A DNA stretch of 64,000 nucleotides from Candidatus Binatia bacterium (GTDB lineage Bacteria > Desulfobacterota > Binatia > HRBIN30 > BPIQ01), in NCBI GenBank assembly GCA_026004195.1, contig BPIQ01000002.1, positions 618,485 through 682,484 on the forward strand. Direction: 5' to 3'. Position numbers and translations under genes: made by a program. Below the pieces are notes generated by a model. It worked only from the letters and a program-made list of their open reading frames with translations, was not told the DNA's origin and made no database searches. This document shows, piece by piece, positions 46,501 to 57,787 of this stretch; the first letter of the stretch is position 1, and each line of letters starts with the position of its first letter.

Positions 46501-49215
46501 ACGGGCCTTTCGGGCTCGGGAAAGTCGACGCTCGCCTTCGACATCCTCTACGCCGAAGGACAGCGGCGCTACCTCGACAGCCTCTCGGCGTACGCCCGGC
46601 AGTTCGTGAAGATCCTGCCGCGGCCGAACGTCGACTACGTGAGCGGTCTTCCGCCCACGGTCGCCATCGAGCAGAGGCTCAGCCGCGGCGGGCGGATGTC
46701 GACGGTGGCGACGATCACCGAAATCTACCACTACCTGCGGCTCCTCTACTCCAAGATCGGCGTCCAGCACTGCGTCCAGTGCGACGCGCCGATCGAGTCG
46801 CTCGCGCGCGCGCAGATCGTCGACCGCATCCAGCGCGGCTTCCGGGGCCGCACGATCCGACTTCTCGCTCCGCTGGTGCGGGGCCGCAAGGGGATTTACA
46901 CGGAGCTCTTCCGGTCTCTCCGCAAGCTCGGGTTCCGCCGCGTCCGGGTCGACGGGGAATTCCGCTCGCTCGACACCACTCCGACCCTGGCCCGCTACCG
47001 CGAGCACGACATCGACGTGGTGGTCGGGGAGATGGAGGTCGGCCGCGGCGTGCGCGACTCGCTCGCGGAGGTCGTGGCCACGGCACTGCGGCTCGGGAGA
47101 GGCTCGCTTCTCGTCTTCGCCGAAGACGAAGAGAAGCTCTTCAGCGAAAAGCTCTTCTGCGTCCGGTGCGGGATCGGCTACGAGGCGCTCGATCCCCGCC
47201 TCTTTTCCTTCCACAGCCGGCAGGGCGCGTGCCCCGCCTGCTCGGGTACCGGCACGAAGACCGTCCTCGAGCTCGAGCGGGTGCTCGACGACCCGGCGGC
47301 CCCGCTCGGGGAAGTGCTCCGCCGCAATCTCGAGCCCTTCGGCCGTGCGGTCGTCTCCGAGATCCGGCGGCGCGCCCGCTCGTGGAAGGTTCCGCTCGAG
47401 AAGCCCGTGGGGGCTCTCACCTCCGCCCAGAAAGAACGCCTCTGGCGGGGAAACGGGGCGCGCGACCGGGGTCTTCTCGGGCTTCTCGAGGAGCGGATCG
47501 TCGACGGGGACGTGGAGTGGGAAGAAATCTCCTCGCTCCTGGGCGAGCAGCCCTGCCCCGAGTGCGGAGGACGGAGGCTCAACGCGCGGGCGCGCGCCGT
47601 CAAGGTCGACGGCCAGGCGATCTGGGAAATCACGGCCCTTTCGGTTTCCCGCTGCCGCGAGGAACTTTCGCGCAAGACTTTCCGCGGCCGGAGCGCCGTC
47701 GTGGCCGACACGGTGCTGAAGGAAATCCTGCCCCGCCTCGGATTTCTCGAAGAAGTCGGGCTCGGCTACCTCACGCTCGACCGGAGCGCCGACACGCTCT
47801 CGGGCGGAGAGGCGCAGCGGATTCGCCTTGCCGCCCAGCTCGGCTCGAACCTGCGCGGGGTCTGCTACATCCTCGACGAACCGACGATCGGCCTCCACCC
47901 GAGGGACAACGGCATGCTCCTGCGCACGCTCCGAAGACTCCGCGACGCGGGCAACACCGTGGTCGTCGTCGAGCACGACGAAGAGACGATCCGGTCGGCG
48001 GATCTCGTCGTGGACCTGGGTCCCGGCGGGGGGACGCACGGCGGCGAGCTCGTCGCCGTGGGCCCGCCCGAGGAGATCCTTCGGAGCGAGCGCTCTCTCA
48101 CGGGTCGCTACCTCGGCTCGCACCGCCCGCGTCGCGGTCCCGTCCGGCCTCTCGACGGCCGCCCGCGGCTGCGGGTCTTCGGCGCCAGGGAGCACAACCT
48201 CCGCAACGTGGACGTGGAAATCCCCCTCGGCACCTGGACCTGCGTCACGGGGGTTTCCGGCTCCGGGAAGTCGACCCTCGTCCGCGACGTGCTCTACGAA
48301 GGGCTCCGGGCGAAGCTCGGCCTCTCCCACGGGCGGGTGGGGGCGCACGACCGGATCGAGGGGGCCGAGTGGCTCGAGCGGGTCGTCGAGGTGGACCAGA
48401 CTCCGATCGGCCGCACTCCGCGCTCCATACCCGCCTCGTACGTGGGCTTTTTCGACGAAATCCGGCGGCTTTTCGCCATGACGCCGGAAGCGCGGATGCG
48501 GGGCTACACGCCCGGCCGCTTTTCCTTCAACGTGAAGGGCGGCCGCTGCGAAGCCTGCGCCGGTCAGGGGCGCGTCAAGATGGAGATGTCGTTCCTCCCC
48601 GACGTCTTCGTCGAGTGCGAGGCGTGCGGGGGGCGTCGCTTCACGGAAGAGACTCTCGCGGTCACGTACGCCGGCAAGAACATCGCCGACGTGCTCGCGA
48701 TGACGGTCGAAGAAGCCGCGGCGTTCTTTTCCTCCGTTCCGAAAATCGCCGGGCCGCTTCGCCTTCTCGACGAGATCGGGCTCGGCTACCTCACCCTCGG
48801 GCAGGGGAGCAACACCCTTTCGGGAGGCGAGGCGCAGCGCATCAAGCTCGCCTACGAGCTCGGAAAGGAATCCCGCGGTCGGACGCTCTACGTCCTGGAC
48901 GAGCCCACGACGGGACTCCACTTCGCGGACATCGAGCGCCTCATCGACGTCCTCCACCGCCTGGTCGATCTCGGGAACACCGTGGTCACGATCGAGCACA
49001 ACCTCGACATCGTGAAGGAAGCCGACTGGATCATCGACCTCGGCCCCGAGGGTGGCGAGAACGGAGGCGACGTCGTGGCCATGGGACCCGTCGAGGCCGT
49101 GATCGCCTCGAGCGAGCGGTCGTACACGGGACGCTACCTCGAAGCGTTCTTGCGCGACGGCCGCGGCGCTCCCGTCCGCTCTCGCGTGGCCGAGGAACGC
49201 CGGGGAACGCGGTAG
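43579..49215 (+). CDS. uvrA: Double-length UvrA (two fused UvrA copies)
   Basis: 1878 aa, about twice normal UvrA (around 940 aa). The first copy covers residues 1 to about 935 and the second about 945-1878. Each carries two ABC ATPase modules, so there are four Walker A motifs (near residues 36, 625, 976 and 1558, all G.SGSGKS) and four LSGGE signatures. The zinc-finger positions in both copies are kept (first: [11 protein letters not shown] and [30 protein letters not shown]-terminal CEACKGEGF and CPECQG; second: [41 protein letters not shown]). UvrA finds DNA lesions for UvrBC excision. Tandem UvrA proteins of this size are known in Chlamydiae and some other bacteria. Its end overlaps the convergent gene by 82 bp. 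Confidence 0.95.
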   Translation: MRSVERPAIRVRGARQNNLKGIDVDIPLDSLTVVTGPSGSGKSSLAFDVLYAEGQRRYVETFSAYTRQFLDRMDKPRVDAVEGILPAIAITQGNSVKTSRSTVGTMTELQDHLKLLFANISVLHCRSCGREVRSESAESVADRVLAEARGERFLVLFERPLVEGFPWQETRRGLLLSGFRRLWVGGEVRDVEEVENPEGPLRIVVDRLVALPESRRRIVDSLEQAFRFGRGRLVLLFPDRGGKEEPFSTEYRCSRCDILYPRPTPNLFSFNSPLGACETCRGFGRVIDLDLDLVVPDPRKTIAEGAIKPWSTKATEWERGELLRFCKKKGIPVDVPWEELSETHRKWIVEGLREGRTRFYGIRGWFRWLEGKTYKMHVRVFLARYRSYLPCEACGGSRLKPEALLFRIRGRTMADINRLTVAQAHEFFATLELSPTEEEIAHLLLAEIRNRLRYLLEVGLDYLTLDRQSRTLSGGELARVDLTTAVGSSLVNTLYVLDEPSVGLHPRDSQRLVRILKDLRSKGNTVVVVEHDPEMIREADHIVDLGPGAGEQGGSVVFSGPYEELLRHPTSVTGQYLSGRKTVPAPAKRRPPIPRLELVVRGARAHNLKNIDVTIPLARFVCVTGVSGSGKSTLVEDILYRALKRRLGQSVGTPGEHDEIEGAERIQEVILVEQSPVGTTPRANPVTYLRAWDPIRELFAASPEAKLRGYGPATFSFNVPGGRCEACKGEGFEKIEMQFLSDLYVTCPECQGTRFRPEVLEVSYRGKNIREVLDLTISDALEFFADEPRIVEKLRGAEEVGLGYLRLGQPLNTLSGGESQRLKLAAAIGREGKAHTLYLFDEPTVGLHLADIRSLVEALQRLVDRGQSVVVIEHNMDVVKAADWVVDLGPEGGERGGEVVVQGPPEVVAAEERSHTGRFLRPLLETSVARAAEKASDYEARALPAERAVRIVGAKEHNLKNLSLELPHDTFVVLTGLSGSGKSTLAFDILYAEGQRRYLDSLSAYARQFVKILPRPNVDYVSGLPPTVAIEQRLSRGGRMSTVATITEIYHYLRLLYSKIGVQHCVQCDAPIESLARAQIVDRIQRGFRGRTIRLLAPLVRGRKGIYTELFRSLRKLGFRRVRVDGEFRSLDTTPTLARYREHDIDVVVGEMEVGRGVRDSLAEVVATALRLGRGSLLVFAEDEEKLFSEKLFCVRCGIGYEALDPRLFSFHSRQGACPACSGTGTKTVLELERVLDDPAAPLGEVLRRNLEPFGRAVVSEIRRRARSWKVPLEKPVGALTSAQKERLWRGNGARDRGLLGLLEERIVDGDVEWEEISSLLGEQPCPECGGRRLNARARAVKVDGQAIWEITALSVSRCREELSRKTFRGRSAVVADTVLKEILPRLGFLEEVGLGYLTLDRSADTLSGGEAQRIRLAAQLGSNLRGVCYILDEPTIGLHPRDNGMLLRTLRRLRDAGNTVVVVEHDEETIRSADLVVDLGPGGGTHGGELVAVGPPEEILRSERSLTGRYLGSHRPRRGPVRPLDGRPRLRVFGAREHNLRNVDVEIPLGTWTCVTGVSGSGKSTLVRDVLYEGLRAKLGLSHGRVGAHDRIEGAEWLERVVEVDQTPIGRTPRSIPASYVGFFDEIRRLFAMTPEARMRGYTPGRFSFNVKGGRCEACAGQGRVKMEMSFLPDVFVECEACGGRRFTEETLAVTYAGKNIADVLAMTVEEAAAFFSSVPKIAGPLRLLDEIGLGYLTLGQGSNTLSGGEAQRIKLAYELGKESRGRTLYVLDEPTTGLHFADIERLIDVLHRLVDLGNTVVTIEHNLDIVKEADWIIDLGPEGGENGGDVVAMGPVEAVIASSERSYTGRYLEAFLRDGRGAPVRSRVAEERRGTR

Positions 49216-50714
49216 ATCCGGATCGTGGGTCCCTTGCTCCCTTCTCCCGGCCGGAATTCCCGGAGAAGCGGAAGCCCTTCGAGGACGCGGTAGAATTCCC
49301 GTGCCGCCTCGCCGCCGAGCCGCTCCCGGCCCTGCGCCCGGCCGTAAATGTGGGAGCTCGCCACGAGGTAGTCGACGCCCTCGCTCAGATACCAGCCGTA
49401 GGGCCGCCAGGCGAGCGACCAGAGGTAGACGACGCGATAGCGGTCGGGACGGATCTGCGGCGTGTACTCTTCGCGCGCGATTTTCGCGCCCTCGGGCAGA
49501 TTCGCCTCGATCCACTCGAGCGCGAGGGTGCGCGTATCGGGAAGGAGAAAGCGGCGGTTCTGCCGGACGACCTCGCGGAAGGGCGTCGCCCCGCCGAGCG
49601 CCACGACGGCCACGAGGACCCACGCACCCAGCTTCTCCCGGCCGGGGAGTCTCGAGAGCCGGTCACACACCCACCCTGCCAGGAGACAGAGATAAGGAAG
49701 CAGAACCATGAGGTTCCGCTCGGCCCTCGACGGGTAGGAAGAAACCCAGGGGTAGTAGAGCAGGACCGGCAGCGCGAGCGCCACGAGCCGGAGTCCCTTC
49801 GAGCCCGGGCGGCGAAGGAGGCCGCGAATTCCCGCCGTCACGGCCCAGAGGAGCCCCACCGCCGCCGCCACGGTCGGCACCGGCCCCAGCCCCTGCCGGA
49901 AGAGGTACGCCGCGTACCAGGGCCAGTTGGGACCGTAGTAGAAGCCCCGGAGGTAGTTCCGCCGCTGCGCCTCGAGACCCGAAAGGAAAGCCGGAAGGTC
50001 GAAAAGGGCGAAGGGCGTGGCGGCGAGGAACCCGAGAAGAGCCGCAAGCACGAGCCACACGCCGTGCCGCAGGGTCTCCCTCCGCCACCCCTCTCCGGCC
50101 AGAAGGACGAGAGCCGGGACGAGCGCAATTCCGGCCGTGTACTTCGTCCCGGCTCCGAGACCGGCAAGAAAGCCCGCGAGCACCCAGCGAGGTCGCGCTG
50201 CCGCGCAGGCCGCGAGACTCGCGGCGACGAAGCAGGCCGCCGGTACGTCCGTGAGAAGGTAGTGCGCGCTCCTGTTGTGAAGCGGGGCCAGTGCGAGAAA
50301 AACCGCACCCGCGAGCCCCGCGCGAGGCCCGAAGAGAGCACGGCCCGCAAAGCCCGTCGCGACGACTCCGGCGACGGCCATGCCCGCGGTTGCCACCCGC
50401 CCCGCGAGAACGAAAGGCCACTGCTCCGGCAGCGCGTCCCAGGGCCCCAGGCCCGTCAGCAGGTGGTTGGTCGTGAGCGGGGCATCGACGAAAGGCTCGA
50501 GTACCAGCACCAGAAGCGCTTCGACGTAGATCCAGAGCGAGGGATACTCGAACCAGTGGGGATTCGGGTCGCCCGTCCTCACGATGTCGAGGGCGGCGTG
50601 GAGAACGAAGTGTTCGTCCGGGTGGTAGACGAAGGGAGCGCCCCAGTGAATCCCCCAGAGCCGCAGCGCTGCGGTGGCGAGCGCGACGAGAACGATCCCC
50701 CAGGCGAACCCCAT
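49134..50714 (-). CDS. Multi-pass membrane GT-C type glycosyltransferase (PMT/ArnT-like)
   Basis: 526 aa from the ATG at 50714. Around ten hydrophobic segments fill the first 400 residues. The first loop has [26 protein letters not shown], where HPDE supplies the catalytic acid, as in the PMT/ArnT GT-C family, followed by [27 protein letters not shown] soluble C-terminal region of about 100 residues follows. It would glycosylate a lipid, protein or LPS from a polyprenyl-phosphate sugar. It lies 9 bp after the zinc-ribbon gene at the end of the ccm block, and its 3' end overlaps uvrA by 82 bp; that tail ([21 protein letters not shown]) is probably unstructured. Confidence 0.85.
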   Translation of the reverse strand: MGFAWGIVLVALATAALRLWGIHWGAPFVYHPDEHFVLHAALDIVRTGDPNPHWFEYPSLWIYVEALLVLVLEPFVDAPLTTNHLLTGLGPWDALPEQWPFVLAGRVATAGMAVAGVVATGFAGRALFGPRAGLAGAVFLALAPLHNRSAHYLLTDVPAACFVAASLAACAAARPRWVLAGFLAGLGAGTKYTAGIALVPALVLLAGEGWRRETLRHGVWLVLAALLGFLAATPFALFDLPAFLSGLEAQRRNYLRGFYYGPNWPWYAAYLFRQGLGPVPTVAAAVGLLWAVTAGIRGLLRRPGSKGLRLVALALPVLLYYPWVSSYPSRAERNLMVLLPYLCLLAGWVCDRLSRLPGREKLGAWVLVAVVALGGATPFREVVRQNRRFLLPDTRTLALEWIEANLPEGAKIAREEYTPQIRPDRYRVVYLWSLAWRPYGWYLSEGVDYLVASSHIYGRAQGRERLGGEAAREFYRVLEGLPLLREFRPGEGSKGPTIRIYRVPRRSSATRERTGAPRPSRKNASR

Positions 50715-50723
50715 CGCGCGCGG

Positions 50724-51137
50724 TCAGGCGGCAGGATCCTCGAGTCTCGTCCCGCAGCGGGGACAGAAGCGCGCGCCGGGCGGGCGCTTCCTTCCGCACC
50801 CGGGACAGTAGCGGAAAACGGGACGATTCGCCCGGGGCGGTGCGCTCTCGGGCGACGCCGACGCGCCCAGTCGCTCGAGCGCCGCGATGGCCTCGAGAGC
50901 CCGCGCCCGGTATCTCGCGAGGAGAGAATCCCGGTCCCTTTCGTCGAGCTTCCCCATGCGGTAGTCGAACTCCGCATCGCGCAAAGCTTCGTAAGCCTCC
51001 CGCTTCTGCCGCTCCCAGCGTTCGATCTCTTCGCGGGAAGCCTCCGGGGAGTGACGTGCCACCCGGCGAAGGGGCCACGCCACGTAAACCACGAGCACGA
51101 GCGCGAGAACCAGACAAACGAAGGTCGCCCAATCCAC
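50724..51137 (-). CDS. Membrane-anchored zinc-ribbon protein in the ccm cluster
   Basis: 137 aa from a GTG at 51137. One N-terminal transmembrane helix (VCLVLALVLVVYVAWPL), a charged helical middle (REEIERWERQKREAYEALRDAEFDYRMGKLDERDRDSLLARYRARALEAI) and a C-terminal zinc ribbon ([23 protein letters not shown]). The anchor plus the helix after it resembles the N-terminal part of CcmI, the cytochrome c heme-lyase component, which fits its place 38 bp after ccmH. It lacks the CcmI periplasmic TPR domain. CcmI-like role is inference; otherwise unassigned. Confidence 0.75.
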   Translation of the reverse strand: MDWATFVCLVLALVLVVYVAWPLRRVARHSPEASREEIERWERQKREAYEALRDAEFDYRMGKLDERDRDSLLARYRARALEAIAALERLGASASPESAPPRANRPVFRYCPGCGRKRPPGARFCPRCGTRLEDPAA

Positions 51138-51175
51138 CGTTTCGACCTAGCCTTCGCGCCGGGCGGCGCGGTCGC

Positions 51176-51633
51176 CTATTCTCCGAACTCCTCGAGTTCT
51201 CTTTTCAGGATGTCGAGGTGCCGCGGCTCGGGCGAGGGGGAGGCTTCGCCTCCAGGACTCCCGTCCGCTCGCTTCCAACGGCGCACGACGACGGCGACGA
51301 CGACACCACCGAGCCCCACGGCGAGAAACGGCACGACCCAGGCCGCCAGGTTGAATCCCCGTGCGACCGGAGCCGAGAGGATCTTCTCCCCGTACTTGTT
51401 CTCGAAGTAGGCCAGGATCTCGTCCCTGGACTTCCCTTCGGCGAGCTGCGCCCGGATTTCCTCGCGGAGCGGGATGGCGGAGGGACACTGGAGGTGGTTG
51501 CAGGAGTGCACGGTGAGCCCGCAGCCACACTGGCAGGTGAGCGACTCTTCGATGTCCCGGAAGCTCGCCGTTTCGGCGTAGGCGAGCGAGGGCGTGGAGC
51601 CGAGGAGCCCCAGGACGAAAACGAGGACGAGCT

Positions 51634-51637
<4 letters not shown>
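51176..51637 (-). CDS. ccmH: Cytochrome c maturation protein CcmH
   Basis: 153 aa from the ATG at 51637, overlapping the ccmF stop (ATGA). It has a signal peptide (MKLVLVFVLGLLGSTPSLAYA), then the thiol motif in SLTCQCGCGLTVHSCNHLQCPSAIPLREEIRAQLAEGKSRDEILAYFENKYGE, and one C-terminal transmembrane helix (AAWVVPFLAVGLGGVVVAVVV). Classic CcmH has an LRCxxC pair; here the site reads CQCGC followed by CN...C, the cysteine-rich variant. It keeps the apocytochrome CxxCH cysteines reduced for heme attachment in the periplasm. Confidence 0.9.
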
Positions 51638-53644
<2,007 letters not shown>

Positions 53645-53719
53645 GGTGTCCGAACTGGGGCACGAGCGAAGCGCGGAAGGCGAAGCCGGGAACAGGAGGG
53701 AGGAAGGACGCGCGCCGGC

Positions 53720-54175
53720 TCATCGGGCGGACACCTGGCCCCGTGCGGGTTCGTCCGTCTCGTACTTCCGGCCCTGCGAAGGCTCGTCCGGCTCGTACTT
53801 CGAGGGGCAGCTCGTGAGCACCTTGTGTGCCTCGAAGGTTCCGTCCGAGTAGCGGCCCTCCACGATCACGTCACGCCCTTCGGCGAACATGTCGGGGAGC
53901 ACGCCACGGTAGGAGACCTTGAGCGGTGCGGCCGGCTTTTCGATGTCGACCAGGGCGAACTCGAGCCCCATGGACTTCGCGTCGTAGGAAACGCTTCCCG
54001 GCTGCACGCGCCCCGCGAGCCGAAGGCCCGTGTCCGCCACCTGCTCTTTTTTCTGCCAGAACTCGCCGATCGTCAGGTAGTAAACGGAGGTCTCCGTGAC
54101 GGCCGTGTAGACGAGATAGCCCACCGCGCCCGCGATGAGAACACTGCCCACCAGAAAGCGGCCACGTTTACCCAT
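53720..54175 (-). CDS. ccmE: Heme chaperone CcmE, cysteine (CxxxY) type
   Basis: 151 aa. N-terminal anchor (FLVGSVLIAGAVGYLVYTAVTET), then an OB-fold barrel domain (YYLTIGEFWQKKEQVADTGLRLAGRVQPGSVSYD ... VSYRGVLPDMFAEGRDVIVEGRY). The heme site that in E. coli is a histidine (His130 in HDENY) is here Cys123-P-S-K-Tyr127. Cysteine-type CcmE is known from Desulfovibrio and archaea. The tail repeats a KYEPDEPSQG/KYETDEPARG unit. It holds covalent heme in the periplasm before hand-over to CcmF. It is the first gene of the ccm block and sits 75 bp before ccmF. Confidence 0.93.
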   Translation of the reverse strand: MGKRGRFLVGSVLIAGAVGYLVYTAVTETSVYYLTIGEFWQKKEQVADTGLRLAGRVQPGSVSYDAKSMGLEFALVDIEKPAAPLKVSYRGVLPDMFAEGRDVIVEGRYSDGTFEAHKVLTSCPSKYEPDEPSQGRKYETDEPARGQVSAR

Positions 54176-54180
54176 CGGAA

Positions 54181-54240
54181 CTCCCGGAGGAGCGCGTCCA
54201 CTCTAACGGCCGCCCCTCGGGCTGGCAAGGCGGTCTTCCG
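54181..54240. other. Edge of the hairpin region with a partial repeat half
   Basis: GGAGCGCGTCC at 54187-54197 matches the right half of the H3 hairpins in the array that follows. It is probably a degraded copy at the boundary with ccmE. Confidence 0.35.
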
Positions 54241-54866
54241 CTCGCCACGCTCTGTCGCGGCCGTGGTCGTCGAAGGGACCCGCTCTGCCGGGTCCGTATT
54301 CGCGCGTGGCACGTCCCCCCATCCCCGGACGCGACGGAGCGCGTCCCTCCGGGTGGCACGTGACGGTAACGGATTCATTTCCACACGGCGCTTCGAATCC
54401 GCAAATCGGAGGGCCACGCTCTGTCGCGGCCGTGGTCGTCGGTCGTCGGAGGGACCCGCTCTGCCGGGTCCGTGTTCGCGCGTGGCACGTCCCCCCATCC
54501 CCGGACGCGACGGAGCGCGTCCCTCCGGATGGCCGTGTTCGCGGGAATCACGTACGGCGCGCGCTTTCTCCATCCTCCGATCGGAGGGCCACGCTCTGCC
54601 GTGGCCGTGTTCGTCGGAGGGACCCGCTCTGTCGGGTCCGTGTTCGCGCGTGGCACGTCCCCCCATCCCCGGACGCGACGGAGCGCGTCCCGCCCGGTGG
54701 CACGTGACGGCAACGGATTCATTTCCACACGGCCCTTCGAATCCGCAAATCGGAGGGCCACGCTCTGTCGCGGCCGTGGTCGTCGGGGGGACCCGCTCTG
54801 TCGGGTCCGTGTTCGCGCGTGGCACGTCCCCCCATCCCCGGACGCGACGGAGCGCGTCCCTCCGGG

Positions 54867-54941
54867 TGGCACGTGATCACCGACGGCGCACCTTGTGCGT
54901 GCGGCCGCGTTCGTACCCCCGACCCCCGGACGCCCCACCCC
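54867..54941. repeat. Extra module inside the hairpin array, copy 1
   Basis: A segment running from GTGATCACCGACGGCGCACC into a Pro-type C-rich stretch ends just before an H3 hairpin. It recurs at 55489-55563 (offset 622 bp), nearly identical. It is absent from the other modules and accounts for the two short 102-bp steps between H3 copies. Confidence 0.8.
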
Positions 54942-55488
54942 GGACGCGACGGAGCGCGTCCCTCCGGGTGGCACGTGACGGTAACGGATTCATTTCCACA
55001 CGGCGCTTCGAATCCGCAAATCGGAGGGCCACGCTCTGTCGCGGCCGTGGTCGTCGGTCGTCGGAGGGACCCGCTCTGCCGGGTCCGTGTTCGCGCGTGG
55101 CACGTCCCCCCATCCCCGGACGCGACGGAGCGCGTCCCTCCGGATGGCCGTGTTCGCGGGAATCACGTACGGCGCGCGTTTTCTCCACCCTCCAATTCGG
55201 AGGGCCACGTTCTGTCGCGGCCGTGGTCGTCGGAGGGACCCGCTCTGCCGGGTCCGTGTTCGCGCGTGGCACGTCCCCCCATCCCCGGACGCGACGGAGC
55301 GCGTCCCGCCCGGTGGCCGTGTTCGCGGGAATCACGTACGGCGCGCGCTTTCTCCATCCTCCGATCGGAGGGCCACGCTCTGTCGCGGCCGTGGTGGTCG
55401 GTCGTCGGAGGGGCCCGCTCTGCCGGCTCCGTGTTCGCGCGTGGCACGTCCCCCCATCCCCGGACGCGACGGAGCGCGTCCCTCCGGG

Positions 55489-55563
55489 TAGCACGTGATC
55501 ACCGACGGCGCACCTTGTGCGTGCGGCCGCGTTCGTACCCCCGACCCCCGGACGCCCCACCCC
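55489..55563. repeat. Extra module inside the hairpin array, copy 2
   Basis: Second copy of the segment at 54867-54941, offset by 622 bp. The pair suggests that a larger unit of several modules was duplicated in one step. Confidence 0.8.
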
Positions 55564-56056
55564 GGACGCGACGGAGCGCGTCCCTCCGGGTGGCACGTGA
55601 CGGCAACGGATTCATTTCCACACGGCCCTTCGAATCCGCAAATCGGAGGGCCACGCTCTGTCGTGGCCGTGTTCGTCGGAGGGACCCGCTCTGTCGGGTC
55701 CGTGTTCGCGCGTGGCACGTCCCCCCATCCCCGGACGCGACGGAGCGCGTCCCTCCCGGTGGCCGTGTTCGCGGGAATCACGTACGGCGCGCGTTTTCTC
55801 CACCCTCCAATTCGGAGGGCCACGCTCTGTCGTGGCCGTGTTCGTCGATGGCACGGACCTCGATCGTCCGACGCCCACGGCCCCGTCCACCCCCGGCCCC
55901 CGGACGCGACGGAGCGCGTCCCTCCGGGTGGGCGTGCTCGCCAATGCGACAAACGGGGGTTTCGGCGGGCGGTGTGTTTCCCCTGGGCGCTTCGCCCTGC
56001 CGTCCGGAACGCGACGTCGAGGCCGTCGAACAATCGGGCACGCCGCCGCAAGGCCG

Positions 56057-56761
56057 TCAAGAAGGCATCACGATCCCTCGACGGCCGCCCCAGAGGCGCG
56101 CCCGACCCAGGTCGAACCACTTCGCCACGAGTGCGGCCGTGGCGGCGTCGAGCTCGTCGCCGGTGGCGTCGCCGCGGAGACCGCGAAGGCCGAGCCTTCG
56201 GAGGCCAGCAACCAGGCCCACCCGATCCCGGTGCTGCCGTGGCAACCCGAGGAGGTCCTGGGCACCTCCGGGAAAACACTCGTGGACGAGGAAACCGGCC
56301 TTTCGGAGCTCTCGCGCGAGCGCGAGACCCCGCTCGGTAAGGCGGCGCATGGCGCCGAGCGTGACCGGAAAGAAACGGATGCCACGACGACGAAGGGCGA
56401 GGTCGCACGGCCGGAAGTGCCCGCCGGAGCGGTCGTCGGGCGACTTTCGCCCGGGCGGGAGGCTCAGCGGCGCGTCGACGAGGACGACCCTCGGTCGCAT
56501 CCGGAAGATCCGGCGGAGGATCTCCGCGTCGTCGTGAACGACGTACGTCCGGATCCTCGAGCCCGCAAGGAAGCCCAGGCCCGTGGGCCTCCGAGGCGAA
56601 GCGGCGAGGTCGACGCCGCAGTAGACCGGCGGCTTCCGATCCAGGTCGTCCCCGGGCGGACGAAGCCCAGGCAGCCGCTGCAGGCCCGCAGCCGGTAGGC
56701 ATTCTTCGACCAGCGCGGCTCGAGAACGAACGTTTCGGCGCACCGCACAACGCATCCACAT
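56057..56761 (-). CDS. DUF429 family protein (predicted RNase H-fold nuclease)
   Basis: 234 aa if the ATG at 56761 is used; the start is uncertain, as the conserved part begins only near residue 45 with YCGVDLAASPRRPTGLGFL. Typical DUF429 motifs follow: VVLVDAPLSLP, CDLALRRRGIRFFPVTLGAMRRLTERG, HECFPGGAQDLLGLP, GDATGDELDAATAALVAKWFDLGRARLWGGRRGIVMP. The D...D...D spread is that of an RNase H-like fold, predicted to be a metal-dependent nuclease; the substrate is unknown. The gene sits directly after the hairpin array, with its stop about 120 bp from the last hairpin. A GC-rich N-terminal extension to 56950 is possible but looks non-coding. Confidence 0.8.
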   Translation of the reverse strand: MWMRCAVRRNVRSRAALVEECLPAAGLQRLPGLRPPGDDLDRKPPVYCGVDLAASPRRPTGLGFLAGSRIRTYVVHDDAEILRRIFRMRPRVVLVDAPLSLPPGRKSPDDRSGGHFRPCDLALRRRGIRFFPVTLGAMRRLTERGLALARELRKAGFLVHECFPGGAQDLLGLPRQHRDRVGLVAGLRRLGLRGLRGDATGDELDAATAALVAKWFDLGRARLWGGRRGIVMPS

Positions 56762-57031
56762 GGTCAGCTCCAAGAAGCTACTCGGGTCGGGCCGCCTTGA
56801 AAGGACCGCGAAACGCCGGACGTCCCCGGCGAAGCCCAACCGGGCAGACACTTTCGACTGTAAGTGCCCCTTTTTCGAAAGTCCGTGAGCATCGACGATG
56901 TGCCAGGTATCGGCGGGAACTGCGGCCGGGTAGCGAATATCCCAGGGCAACGAATGTACACGGGCCCGCGAGAAGGTAAAGAAAAAGCCCCGGAGGGATC
57001 CTTGCGAGGAAAGCGGGCGACCCTCGTTTCC

Positions 57032-57787
57032 TCACACCGGCCCTGCCGTGAAACCGCCGTCGACGACGAACGCAACGCCGGTGAGAAACGACGAGTCGTC
57101 GCTCACGAGAAAGAGCGCGGCTTCGGCGATCTCTTCGGGCCTGGCCATGCGCACGAGCGGGTGGCGCTGCGTCGCCGAGGTCCGGAACTCGGAAGGAATC
57201 ATCTCGAGGATCGGCGTATCGACGACGCCGGGGCAGAGGCAGTTCACGCGGATCCCCCGTTTTGCGTACTCGAGGGCGGCGGTCTTCGTGAGCTGGATCA
57301 CGCCGGCCTTCGACGCCGCGTAGGCCGGAAACGTCGGCGTGGCCACCATCCCCGCGACGGACGCCGTGTTGAGCACGACGCCCCCGCCGCTCTCGAGAAT
57401 CGCCGGGATCGCGTACTTCATCCCGAGAAAGACGCCGCGCAGGTTCACGGCGAGGACCCGGTCGAAGTTCTCCTCGGAGCACGCGACGACGTCCCCGAAC
57501 TCCCCGCCCACCCCGGCGTTGTGAAAGGCGATGTCCAGCCGCCCGTAGCGCGAAACCGTCTCGCGCACACTCCGGGCCACGGCCTCTTCCTCGCGCACGT
57601 CCGTCTCGACGAAAAAGGCCTCGCCGCCATCACGGCGAACGAGCTCGACCGTCTCGTTTCCCCTCTCGACGTCGATGTCGACGACCGCCACGCTCGCCCC
57701 CTCCCGCGCGAAGAGAAGGGCACTCGCTCGCCCGATACCCGACGCCGCCCCGGTGATGAGTGCGACCTTTCCTTCGAGCTTCCCCAT
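57032..57787 (-). CDS. Short-chain dehydrogenase/reductase
   Basis: 251 aa from the ATG at 57787. The glycine motif TGAASGIGRASALL (residues 10-23), acidic VVDIDVER at the end of the second strand (favouring NAD), NAG in FHNAGVGG, catalytic Ser in TASVAG and YAASK (Tyr-x3-Lys) are intact. The C-terminal part, VNCLCPGVVDTPI and AALFLVSDDSSFLTGVAFVVDGG, is standard. Classical SDR oxidoreductases act on alcohols, sugars or fatty-acid intermediates; substrate unknown. Longer starts run into an unsupported region. Confidence 0.92.
   Translation of the reverse strand: MGKLEGKVALITGAASGIGRASALLFAREGASVAVVDIDVERGNETVELVRRDGGEAFFVETDVREEEAVARSVRETVSRYGRLDIAFHNAGVGGEFGDVVACSEENFDRVLAVNLRGVFLGMKYAIPAILESGGGVVLNTASVAGMVATPTFPAYAASKAGVIQLTKTAALEYAKRGIRVNCLCPGVVDTPILEMIPSEFRTSATQRHPLVRMARPEEIAEAALFLVSDDSSFLTGVAFVVDGGFTAGPV

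Larger units (their letters stand above)
54243..55935. repeat. Array of about 28 hairpin repeats in roughly 170-bp modules
   Basis: The region is filled by three related hairpins with 7-bp stems and 6-nt loops. H1: GGCCACG/CG(T or C)GGCC with loop CTCTG(T or C), about 9 copies. H2: GGACCCG/CGGGTCC, loop CTCTGT or CTCTGC, 8 copies. H3: GGACGCG/CGCGTCC, loop ACGGAG, 11 copies. Read on the other strand, H3 has loop CTCCGT and the same GGAGGG prefix as the others, so all three are one family in both orientations. H3 copies begin at 54327, 54503, 54671, 54840, 54942, 55118, 55287, 55462, 55564, 55733 and 55902. Steps of 168-176 bp alternate with two 102-bp steps. Spacers also repeat, so it is not CRISPR. 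Open frames across it are artefacts. Confidence 0.92.

Noticed and set aside
54375..55596. Several open frames of 130-570 codons crossing the hairpin array on both strands
   Set aside because: They only read repeat units in all frames (GRDGARPS, VPPSPDATERVPP); the GC-rich repeats simply lack stops.
54243..55935. A CRISPR array
   Set aside because: The repeats are hairpins of three kinds, spacers are themselves repeated, and no cas gene is near.
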